Source of the DNA: Synura sp. LO234KE
Lineage: Eukaryota; Sar; Synurophyceae; Synurales; Mallomonadaceae
Length of the DNA stretch: 18,778 nt
Assembly (NCBI GenBank): GCA_015143735.1
Contig: VKHC01000109.1
Location: forward strand, 1-18,778
Direction: 5' to 3'
Shown: positions 10,065-18,778 of the stretch, piece by piece
Numbering within the stretch: the stretch's first letter is position 1
Layout: the number at the start of each line of letters is the position of its first letter
The notes under the pieces: model-generated
The model's input: the letters and a program-made list of their open reading frames with translations, nothing else
Told to the model about the DNA's origin: nothing
Databases searched by the model: none
Program-made: the position numbers and the translations under genes

Positions 10065-11929
10065 TTAACGCACCACAGGGATGGGTACTTGAGTGGACCA
10101 TAGGAAATTCAACTGGTCATAAAGTGCCGGGCTCAGATACACAGGGTAGCCCACAGGGCCGTCTTTCCTGGTAAGCCTCTCCCCAAAAACGGACAGCTCC
10201 TCGACGCAGAGACTCCTACAAGCCTTCAGGTCGAATGGAGAGGGTAGAGAATGAGGACCAATCGCGCTCTCCGCGCCCGCCCCCCACACCAAGTTCAACT
10301 CGCTTTGTACTCGGGAGGGGATGGCCATGACTCGCTTGGACTCGTCACTCGGATGCCTGCACAGCACCTCCGTGTGCGCCACAGGGTCCGACTCCTGCAC
10401 TGTGGAAATGTAATCCAGCAGAGGTTTGTCCTGCTCGTCGAAGAAGCGAAATACTTTCTTCGCACACGGGAGCACTGTTTTCCCACGTTCTTCGGATATC
10501 TTGATCCTGGGAGTGCCATTAAGCTCGACGAGTTTATAGACACAGCCGAGCGCGGGTTGCTGCTGACAAGTGACTAAGTGAGTGCCAATTCCAAACAAGT
10601 CGATCTCGTGCTTCTGTCTGTTCAGCGCATACAAGGAGTCCTCATTGATGTCATTGCTGGCGCTCACAATGACACGGTTCCCGTTCCCATCACTTCGCTT
10701 CGCCCCAAATATTTCCTTTCCTATTTTTGCATCAGCTTCCAGATACATGCGTCTGACTGCTTTAGAAAGTTCCGCCAAGTCTCCGCTGTCCAAGCGGATG
10801 CCTACGGGGTAATAGCCTAGATCATGTAAGGCCCATCCTACTGCCAAGAAGTTGGGCACTCCGGAGCGAAGCGTGTTGTATGTATCCACCAATGCCAAGA
10901 AATTCGATGGAAAGGCGATCGCATATGTAATGAATGAGGCCAGCTCGCCCATTGAAGGTCCACTCGTGAACCCAAGTATTTCTTTCTTGGCAAGGACGAG
11001 ATCCACCAGGTCAACTTCTTCCGATTGATCGGCCTTAACAAGCTTTCTTATCCTCACATCGTCAATAGAGGTGCAGCACATAACGTAAGCGTGAGCCATA
11101 GTTCCCTTGGCATCGATGCCGAACAGCTTGCCCGCGAGTACGTTGCTTGTGCCGTCAAAGCCGCCAACATAGGAATATTTCGATGCAGATACTGCTCCGT
11201 CTGGCCCTTGCGCTCGACGTAATCCAAATTCAAGCAAACGAGATGAAGGTCCAGCAGCTACTCGCATTCTAGCGGCACATGTCGCAATTAGGGACGGGAA
11301 GTTTATTAAGTTCAACAATGCCGTTTCTAGCAATTGTGCAACTGCAAGGGGACCTTCGACACGTATGAGAGGCTCACTCGGAAAAACGAACTACGCGTAG
11401 AAAGATTTTACGACAAATTGAGAGCAAGATTTATGAGCTTAGGGAGCAAACTCACCGACCCTTGCCTCCTCGCATGAATTTTTATTTCGGAACAATCGAG
11501 AGTGAGGAGCCAAGAGTAGAAAGCGTCGTCACAGTAGGAGGGCATTATAGTCTTCAGATAATCTACATCAGATTGTGATATTCTAAGACATATACGGGAT
11601 CAGGGAGATGTTCTATCGGAGATAAAAAATTTTCAAGATATATTACTTGAAGGTCGACAAATATCTTATGACCTCATCCAACCCTGCAAAAACACAGTAT
11701 TCTCCTTTAAAAGGAAGTTTCCTACAAGAGTAACGATGTTCAAAAGACCACTTCACCCTTATTAAGCAAGGTGAACGTAAAACCTGAAAAATAACTCATA
11801 AACGGAATGATCTTGCGCTCGACCACTCTTCCAATAGCCATAACACATAGATATTTGATACATATCCGTCAGCAAAGCTTGCACCAAATTATTGGTGGGG
11901 ATATTAGAATTGGATGTAGTTCGTTCCAT
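10065..11929 (-). CDS. NAPRT: Nicotinate phosphoribosyltransferase (NAPRT), 4 exons, 557 aa
   Basis: This enzyme converts nicotinate, PRPP and ATP to nicotinate mononucleotide, the first step of the Preiss-Handler route to NAD+, normally in the cytosol. The exons on the minus strand are 11784-11929, 11647-11721, 11456-11582 and 10065-11390. Introns of 62, 64 and 65 bp are all GT-AG, and phases join exactly to 558 codons including the stop. The ATG at 11929 gives an N-terminus with the family's LVQALLTDMYQ and ELFFRKLPF blocks across the first junction. Later family blocks are FPSEPLIRVEGPL (from residue 119), GLRRAQGPDG (about 172-181), GTMAH with the conserved histidine at about residue 216 (the phosphorylated His of the family), GIRLDSGDL (about 313-321) and GIGTHLVTCQQQPALGC (about 383-399). 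Length matches eukaryotic NAPRT. No internal stop or missing catalytic residue is seen. The gene is divergent from the Tudor-RhoGAP gene. Confidence 0.94.
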
Positions 11930-12278
11930 TATATAGGTCGTTGCAAGTTTATAAGGTTGTTGGAAGTTTTCACAAACACAACAGCGTGACCACAAACGTG
12001 AAGCGTAGTTTTTGTGATAAGCGTGCGAACCTCTTAAACCTGCCGGCGATGTAGAACTAGAGCAAATACTTAATTTTTATAATATAATCGATATAAGTAA
12101 ACAACGATCGTCGTGATTCACCAATAAGAGTGGTTGTTATTATTCGCGCGAAAACATTCTTCAAACTACTAACGGCTACGACTTTAACATAATTTAGTTC
12201 AGCAGTTGATGAAGTTCATGTTTATTTAGGTGTTCTATTCAAATAATAGAACCTCCTTGCATAGTCGGAATTTTCTTG
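11930..12278. promoter_or_regulatory. Shared divergent upstream region
   Basis: These 349 bp separate the start codons of two divergent genes, so both promoters and 5' leaders must lie here or overlap the genes. The centre (about 12070-12100) is an A/T run, TTTTTATAATATAATCGATA, the only TATA-like candidate. No other motif can be assigned by eye. Confidence 0.45.
12232..12252 (+). other. Hairpin in the presumed 5' leader of the Tudor-RhoGAP gene
   Basis: GTTCTATT, loop CAAAT, AATAGAAC: a perfect 8-bp stem with a 5-nt loop, ending 26 bases before the start codon. It could affect initiation if transcribed. Function is not shown. Confidence 0.5.
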
Positions 12279-15200
12279 ATGTTTTCCTCCATAAAACCGG
12301 GGAATGAGCTTAGCATAGGCTCTAAGGTTCTCGTTGGAATAAAGGGAAATATACTCTTCTCTGGTATAATTATACATAAGCGTATTGTTTACGACGTGGC
12401 TTATGATGATGGAGACGTCGGCATCGGAATTTCTCGAGAAATTTTGTCAAGGATCGATTCGCTTGGATCAGACGAAGATATTAACGGAGTAAAACTCGTT
12501 GGTATGTAAATAATTTTCACCATCTCCCTTGCCTTCATGCCGTACTTAAGGTAGAAATCTTGCTAGAGAGACTGAATGTAAGTCGTTTGAAATTTCGTGA
12601 AAAATTTAGATAATATTGGCGAAGGGGATGCTGACAATTCCCCAGGAGGATCGAAGCTCAGGGTGCGAGTATCTCCGTCCAGGCGAAGAAAATCAACTTC
12701 ATCTATAGCTTCAAACCCCAACAAGAGCTTTCTAAGACCGAGACAGAGTCCAAATTCAGCACAAAAATATTTTAAAGACCGATCTCTCGGAAAAGCTAAG
12801 CCTTTCCATTTTTTGTTCGGAGATGAAGTTTTGGTTCGACGTAAAGGGGGGATATCTCGAGGGACGATTACCCGCGCCTGGGAGGATGGCACGTATAACG
12901 TCGAATACGAAGATGGAGAGATGGAGTTCCATATAGTTGGGAATTCCATAGACCTGTACAGGTCCAATTCTCCTTCCTTGAGGATGATCTCTGATTCTGT
13001 AACTAACATTAATCAACCACCAGCAACTGCTCATAACAAGCCTACGACTTCATCGATGGCGGAGACTATTGTACGCAAGTCCCCTGTGAAGTCTCCCTTA
13101 GATTCCGGTCACGAGAATCAGAAGGTATTTTTTAGTCATTTGACACCTAACGCTATATTATATAGTTTGTGGTACATGTCAGGTGCATATGGTCACAAGC
13201 CGAGAGGAAAACACACCTCCCCTGATCGCGATAACGGCCACAAGACGAGAGAACCGCTCGTCCCCATCACCATCGCCTATTCCACATTTGCATTCGCCCG
13301 ACAAATTAGGGCGAGAGACGCCTCTCGACAGCTTGGTGGCAGCGGACAGCTCCCCAAAACTCGAAGGGCAATCGTCGTTATCCAGTGACGCAGCGGACTC
13401 CCTTGTGAGTCGAATAGAGAGATCCAGACAAATCATCGCCGCGTCCCGCCAATTGAGGAAGTACGGAGGTACCCCGAAATCCCTCTCCGCCACCCCCACC
13501 GTGAGCTTCGTGGAAGGTGAGCTTTTTCGGGATACCCTAACGCGTTGGTTTTAGCCGTGGCAGTATCGCAACTTAATACTCGCCACTGCTTTATCGGCTC
13601 TGCATCTCTCGAACTTCTAACGAACTCCTTTTGCGACTGTAAGGCGGGGACGCGGGACAAGAGGTACACACACCGTACGTAGGCCGTGACCGTGTCTCAA
13701 GTTCAGGAGAGGCTGTAGTGGCGCCTAAGTCTATCTTAAAGGTTACGTCTAACGCTATTGCTAATCCTAATCCGGAAGCGGTGCACGAGGAGGCGGAGGA
13801 TCGGACCAGTGAGGATCTGAAGCAAGCGTACGACAATATTAGTCGAGATATAGAACACGGGCAGCAGGAGCATGGGCTGGGGCTGGAGGAACAAAGGCAT
13901 AGCGTGACCACCTCCCCGGAGCCCCTTGGAGGAAGCATTGAGAGGGGGCCGAGACAGGGTCAAGAGCGGGGTGGGGGGCGGGGCAGTGCCTCCGGTCGGC
14001 GACGAGATCGAGAGTCCCCTGCTGGGCGACGGTCCCCCGGTGGAAGCCCCAGCCAGAGTCCGAAGCCCAAAGTCAGGTACAGCGATAATCCCGTCCCGCC
14101 TTTTGTCGTGGGAACTGGCGCGTATCTGTCTATTGCGCGCTGTGGTCTATTGCGCGCTGTGGTATCTTATTCGGTGTATATTCTCGGTCAGTGTGAACGA
14201 GCCCGAGGGAGACAGAGGGAGGCTGGAGAACCACTTCGGGCTCAGCTATAAGGTGCGGTGCGGCTATTTTCCACACAGAATGTGCCGCTCTCAGTGAATT
14301 CGGGATTATGCATAACTTTGCGGTCGTCATCAATGACAACGCAGGATGTTCCCAAGGTCGCAGTGAAGGGTTACGTCTCCAGGTAAGTGTCTCTCTCCAC
14401 CCGTTGTCCCTCCCTCCCTCCCTGTCGTCCTCCCTCTCTGTCACCAGGATCCCCGTGGCTCTGGAGTACCTCAAAGGCCTCCTCGTGCAGTGCAATGGGT
14501 TCAAAGTGAGTGGGAGGGGACGGGAAGGGAAGTGTATTCGATCTACACCTAACCTATAGATTCTGAGGCCAGTGGACCCTGAACAAGCGAGGGAGAGTAT
14601 GGTTGCCCTGCGTAGTCATAAGAGCACGGACGAGTTGAGCAGCTCACCTCCCGTTGTTGCTGCACCTTTGCCTCTGTCAGGATGCAGGTATATTCCAAAC
14701 GATCCCTGCCGCGACCTTGATGAAGGTACTGTAGGTCTACCACCGCCTCGTCCTGGTCTTACACTCTCTGCAGACAGCTCGACTACAGCTTCGTGTAAAT
14801 GGAGCCCACTCTCAAGGAGTTGGCAATCCACAGCTCCTGGCCGCGCTGATCAAGGTTAGTGTACCTCCTTCCCCTGATACTTCCCCTACTCCTTCGCCTC
14901 AGTGGTTTTGACGGACAGGCGTTTTTCACGGAGATGCCGGATAAGCCTTATGATCTGATCCCGGAGCCTACTGTGAGGAAGGCGCTCAGCAAGGTGGCCC
15001 TGCAGCAAATCTACGAAATACTCATTCACTTGCCTGAGCCGCACGGAAGTCTCGTACTGTGGCTGGTGGATGTGCTGGTGAGCCTTGCTTACACACGAGT
15101 GGGACTGATATATCCGCCGACGCCTTCTAGGGCTAAACTTCGCCCTTAACTTTTTCGTTAATTGTACCCTGATGATTCTTATGCTATAATTTCTATCTGC

Positions 15201-15585
15201 AGAAATCCCATGTACTGATACTCGTAACCGTCGGACCCATGAACTGATCTTCGTAACTAAATAGAATCCATGTGATAATGTAACAGTGTCTGGTTCTCCG
15301 GAGCAAGAGTAAGTCCGCAGTAGATGTGGATTCCTTGGCTGCAGGTGTCTCGCCGGCTTTGTTTTCTTGGAATCAAACTGATCAGAACCTCTCATCTAAA
15401 GTGAACAAGGTGAGTACGTGCACGAAATTCAGTGATGCTCTGGATAATCGTCTCTCCAAGTTTCATATCAATGGGAACTGTTGTCTTTATCTTACTATCC
15501 TATGATATCGTGCTTTGTATTTCAGTTTAAGACACTTACTGCGCGATTTGTGACGGCGAGATCATTGTTGGGGACAAAGCGCTGA
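12279..15585 (+). CDS. Tandem Tudor-like and degenerate RhoGAP-domain protein, 12 exons, 688 aa
   Basis: Exons are 12279-12501, 12610-13124, 13183-13516, 13707-14076, 14192-14252, 14345-14382, 14448-14505, 14681-14725, 14774-14854, 14919-15077, 15287-15409 and 15526-15585. All introns are GT-AG, every phase joins, and the total is 689 codons with stop. The ATG at 12279 is the first in frame after a stop at 12210. Tudor-like domain 1 spans about residues 12-62 (GSKVLVGIKG, YDDGD) and domain 2 about 145-192 (GDEVLVRRKGG, DGTYNVEYEDGE). Such domains usually bind methylated histones or other peptides. A disordered Ser/Pro/Arg/Gly linker follows (about 200-490). The RhoGAP fold runs from about 495 to 685: IPVALEYLKGLL, AGIFQTIP, LLAALIKAFFTEMPDKP, LPEPHGSLVLWL and LAAGVSPALFSW. 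The arginine finger (GIFR in active GAPs) is Gln539, and the later conserved Asn is not seen, so GTPase activation is unlikely while GTPase binding remains possible. The fused model is inferred from splice phase and needs cDNA support. Confidence 0.75.
14129..14162 (+). repeat. Exact 17-bp tandem duplication inside intron 4
   Basis: TCTATTGCGCGCTGTGG occurs twice head to tail (14129-14145 and 14146-14162) in the intron between exons 4 and 5 of the Tudor-RhoGAP gene. Being perfect, it is probably recent. Confidence 0.9.
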
Positions 15586-16754
15586 TCTAATTTCAGCGAT
15601 TCTCGCAGCTCAAATTTATTCAACTTTGCGTTCAGCAGGTAATCCAAGCCAAGGTAGAGCTTTTGAGTGGTGGTTGAGCTGCTGGTGGTGTCGATTAGAA
15701 TGGCTGCTATTTAATGGCAACTCAGAGTTTTAAGTGAACATATTATGTGTAATTGTGATATTATGAGATGAAAATCGGTTTTGCACAACGTCAAGTGACC
15801 GTCTGAGTGCAATAATCCGAGCTACACGGAAAATAGGAGGTATTTGAATGATTTTGAGTTTCAAAAGAAGTACTCGAGCCTATTTTTTTCATGTACTTGT
15901 AATTGAATAACTTTCTCTCACGATTAGAGGATAGCCTAGTTCCTCAGAGCCAACAATGAGTGGCAAATAAATATGTTTGCTTGCGGGCGGAAGTAAATAA
16001 AAAATTACCAAATGTGACTAAATCCTACGCACTAATTGCCCGAAAGTTGCATAGTTAATTTATGATGAGGTCAGAGGTAGAATAAACTAACACGCACTCA
16101 AGTGAGCGAGGCGCAAATTATTCATCCATTTCATAAAATGTATTCGCATAGAAAAACTTCAAGCCACAAATTTGATTCTGTAAAAATATCTGAATTTTTT
16201 TTGATATGTTAATGCTTCTCGATATTACCTGTGCATCCTTGTCGTTCTCGTCCTCAAAATGTAAACTGTTTAAATTCGGAGATCAAGAAATTGATAATCA
16301 TGTTCTCATCACCCATGATTGAGGAGGTTGATATATCGCAATAACCATTGCACGAAATCGTTGAAGTCTGCGCCAAACCAGAGTCTCTATTAGTAATTAG
16401 AGATTAAGGCGGAAGAATAACGTAATTTAATGATCATCATCAACATTAGTAACTACATCTACTTGTTTCTAGCTTGCTAAATTATAATTTTTTTTATTGA
16501 TCTCACACTTTCTTAAAACGTGCAAGCTTTCTTTGCAAAAAAATGTCCAAGTCGAAAAGCATAAATTTTTATCTGCAGCAGGCCTCTACATGTAAAATAT
16601 CTGTCAGGAGGCTATCTCAAGGCATTTTCGTCACTTGAATTTTCGTGGTCCAGATATTTGTGGAATAGGATAATTTTCAAGAAACTAGCCAGAGTCATCT
16701 ACCACAAAAATACAAATTTTGAATTTTAGCTATGAATAGATTTTCTGCAGATGG
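15586..16754. other. AT-rich intergenic region
   Basis: This lies between the end of the Tudor-RhoGAP gene and the 3' end of the retrotransposon. I see no open frame of note, RNA gene or repeat. AATAAA-like words at about 15965 and 15994 are possible but distant polyadenylation signals for the upstream gene. Confidence 0.45.
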
Positions 16755-16831
16755 ATTTTGGTGCACCGATGCCTCACCGAACCAACCACTCCCCCTATAC
16801 CAAATGGCGAACCCCGTGACCGAGTAGGGAG

Positions 16832-16853
16832 CTCCGGGTTTCTACACCCGGAG
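16832..16853 (-). other. Hairpin in the retrotransposon 3' UTR
   Basis: CTCCGGGT, a six-base loop, ACCCGGAG: a perfect 8-bp stem. In some LINEs a 3' stem-loop is recognised by the reverse transcriptase. Here that role is inferred from position, supported by conservation of the surrounding blocks (GTGACCGAGT, TTCTAC-CCGG) in the copy at 8540-8700. Confidence 0.6.
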
Positions 16854-17031
16854 GAGACAGTTAGTCCCCTACTACTACATCCCCGAAGGCCGCGGGAGGA
16901 ACAGAAGGGCAAGGAGAGCGGGCATGACAGGCGTTGGCGATGTGCAAGATTGCAGCAAGATGAGGAGGCGAGAGATTGTGTGTCACAGGCAGCACAGGGG
17001 GATCCCAAATATGGACCCGTGGCGCGCGTCG

Positions 17032-17863
17032 CTATGGGCGGGGAGGGTCCGAGGGAGTTGAATCACGATGGAGCCGAGGACGGCGGAGCGGAGCCGGGGA
17101 GCCGTCAACCTCACTTAAGGAGCCGGAGCGGCCCCGAGCTGCCAGGTGATCAGCCGCCGCATGGCCCAGGGCATCAGGGGAGGAGGCACCCGTGTGCGCC
17201 TTGATCCAGGATATTGCAATGTCGTGATGAGCACGGACCTCCTGAAGAAGGCGACGAACGTGCTGAATGATGGCCTTGTTGCATCGGTCTTTGATGGAGT
17301 TGTCCCCGAAGAGGCGCTAGTAGCACTCGCTGTCGGCGATCGAATTTAGACGTCGGCGAATTGATGAAGGAGGTCCCATCCGAGGCACGAATCCACTTGT
17401 GGGTATGGTAAAAAGAACTGATTTCACCTGTGTTGTTGGTCGGACGGAGGGCCCCGATACAAGCCGGTTCGGACGGGTCAGTAACCACTGGGCCTCAGAA
17501 CGAGACAGGAAAAGCGCAGGCGCGATTTAGGTAAACTCCCCACCCGGCGGTCCCCGATGCCAGCAAGGCAGAGCCGTCCGTGTAAAAGACCGCATCCGGG
17601 GAGGAGAGAGGAGTCTGACCTAGGGTTACTTGCTGGGCGACGTGCGCTTTGGCCTTCTGACGGGTCTTGGACCGCCTGAAGTCCTGCGGATTCCCATGGT
17701 ATGCGATGGGTTTCTTTTCAGGAAGTGTAGACCCCCGGAACGTTACCGAGGCGAACGCCATAAAACACTTTGGGTTCTTTAATGGGCCGGGGGGAGAATA
17801 GTTTGTACTTGTGTTCGAGAGCGCGGAGTATAATTGGGCCAGCTTCCGAACTGTTCTCCACAA
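17032..17863 (-). pseudogene. Retrotransposon RNase H domain, frameshifted
   Basis: Read on the minus strand. The first frame (17495-17863) holds AVFYTDGSALLASGTAGWG, with the first catalytic Asp near 17578. After a frame change near 17490 the next frame reads GALRPTNNTGEISSFY, with the catalytic Glu near 17425. After another change near 17340, DSEC (third acidic residue, near 17334) is followed within two codons by a TAG. The frame then runs openly through LFGDNSIKDRCNKAII, ISWIKAHTGASSPDAL and GHAAADHLAARG (last Asp near 17150) to a stop at 17032. All four acidic residues of the RNase H fold are therefore still present, but the frame is broken at least three times. In a working element this domain degrades the RNA strand of RNA/DNA hybrids. 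Confidence 0.8.
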
Positions 17864-18296
17864 CCTCTATATATTTCGCTTGTTTCCTGGCTTCCCAGAG
17901 CGCGTCAATCTGCGGTATCAGGGTGCGGGAGTTGTCAAGGAGCACGGTGGAATTGGCTTCCGGGGAGTCAGCAGGGAAAAGGGCGCTGGAGAGAGTGGTC
18001 AGTTGGGCCGTATTCCAATTCTCCAGGCACATTCTGTGACCATCCGGCGAGAGAACAATTTGAATGTGCTGAGGAACAAGTTGCTTCTCTAAGTCTGTGC
18101 TGAGCCCGTATTGGTCCATCTGAGCGTTGATAGACACCCGACACTGGTGCAAAACGGGGTAGGGACAGAGACGGAGGACGTGATCGTAGGTGTCTTCGTC
18201 ACAGCGGTCGGAGGAGAAGCAAAGGGTACAAGTCAGTAAGGCCCTCCGTTCAAGACCGGTGGAGGCTTCTTTGCATGATGGTCCAGTGCCGCTCAT
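17718..18296 (-). pseudogene. Retrotransposon region with zinc-knuckle motif, upstream of RNase H
   Basis: This frame is open for 192 codons on the minus strand. At 18165-18230 it holds CTLC...DHVLRLCP, a C-x2-C-x12-H-x4-C pattern like the zinc-binding segment that follows the polymerase in LINE-type proteins. The following 120 codons are a linker without a recognised domain. The frame overlaps the RNase H-bearing frame by about 145 bases (17718-17863), where a frameshift joins them. Upstream, the frame ending LLHERHW (18250-18684) seems to be the continuation towards the polymerase, again after a frame change near 18250-18290. Confidence 0.6.
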
Positions 18297-18778
18297 GGAG
18301 GAGTTTCTCGTAGTGACTCCGAGAGCCTTGGGTACAAAGGACCTTGGCCGCGATGGTCATCATCGTGACGTCTTCCCAAGTGCGGTGGTCGCCGCGTGTG
18401 GAACGGTCCAGGTCGCGTTTACGTTGGGCCTGAATGTGTCGCAGGGATTGCACTCTCCGGTCTGGGGGTCCCCCGTGAGAAGGTCCCGCCACGACCAGGG
18501 GTCTCGCAGGGCTCCCATGGGAAAGCAATCGGCCAGAGGGTGGACCGTGAAGGAGGTCTCGAGCAGCGAGGGAGACGTGAAACGAGGGGAGACGCCCGAG
18601 GCCACGTAAGACTGGGCAAGGTACATGCCAAGTTCGGACGACGGACAATTGGGCAAGAGCACTGGGACCGGAGGAGAGTAGCAAAGCGCCACTACGGGGG
18701 ACAGGAATAGCTGGACAGTCTCATGAAGCCATGCGGTCACTTCGATAGCAAAGGGGATCGGGGACGAACGGACCGATT

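Larger units (their letters stand above)
16755..18778 (-). mobile_element. 3' half of a non-LTR retrotransposon, decayed, running off the window
   Basis: A sharp change from AT-rich to GC-rich DNA near 16755 marks its 3' end on the minus strand. From 5' to 3' on that strand come a region upstream of the zinc knuckle (18297-18778, open in more than one frame; the polymerase domain should lie beyond the window edge), a zinc-knuckle segment, an RNase H domain and a 3' UTR with a hairpin. The order zinc knuckle then RNase H is that of LINE-type elements known from plants and other eukaryotes. Several frame changes and a stop show the copy is dead. The 3' UTR matches the relic at 8540-8700. No poly(A) tail or target-site duplication is evident. 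Confidence 0.75.

Noticed and set aside
10251-10820. Plus-strand frames antisense to NAPRT
   Set aside because: The minus strand carries an uninterrupted, clearly homologous NAPRT exon.
12563-13034. Minus-strand frames of 92-148 codons opposite Tudor exon 2
   Set aside because: Shadows of the plus-strand exon, which has recognisable Tudor-like sequence and matching splice phase.
14572-14859. Open frame reading through 14560-14859 as a coding exon
   Set aside because: It neither joins in phase to the next RhoGAP exon nor gives RhoGAP motifs. The acceptor at 14680 gives both, so this frame lies mostly in an intron.
16758-17204. Plus-strand frame of 148 codons over the retrotransposon 3' end
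   Set aside because: It is antisense to the 3' UTR and RNase H, with Arg/Gly/Pro-rich translation typical of a GC-rich shadow frame.
17770-18609. Several plus-strand frames of 89-139 codons
   Set aside because: Shadows of the minus-strand retrotransposon coding region.

Overview
The window is nuclear DNA of a eukaryote. Two multi-exon genes are broken by short GT-AG introns (62-65 bp in one gene, 48-209 bp in the other). They sit among long AT-rich stretches holding decayed transposable-element remains. Compact introns, a eukaryote-type nicotinate phosphoribosyltransferase and Tudor-like domains with YDDGD/YEDGE turns suggest a protist or alga (red alga, stramenopile or similar). The sequence alone does not settle the lineage.

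Layout. 1-9.35 kb is gene-poor. It holds an inverted-repeat element (118-940), a second related terminus in opposite orientation (9189-9351), a decayed reverse transcriptase on the minus strand (about 4.44-5.05 kb), a decayed unrecognised coding region with an internal duplication (about 3.23-4.11 kb, minus) and a relic of a retrotransposon 3' tail (8540-8700). 10.07-15.59 kb is the genic core: NAPRT on the minus strand (4 exons, 557 aa) and, divergently from a 349-bp spacer, a 12-exon plus-strand gene (688 aa). 15.59-16.75 kb is AT-rich intergenic DNA. From 16.75 kb to the window end lies the GC-rich 3' half of a non-LTR retrotransposon on the minus strand: a zinc-knuckle segment, then RNase H, then a 3' UTR with a hairpin, all frameshifted.

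The two intact genes were rebuilt by hand from splice phase. NAPRT makes nicotinate mononucleotide in the Preiss-Handler route to NAD+. The other gene joins two Tudor-like domains to a C-terminal RhoGAP fold in which the arginine finger is replaced by glutamine. That unusual architecture is the most interesting item here. I see no functional link between the two genes beyond the shared upstream spacer. No tRNA, rRNA or CRISPR array was seen.
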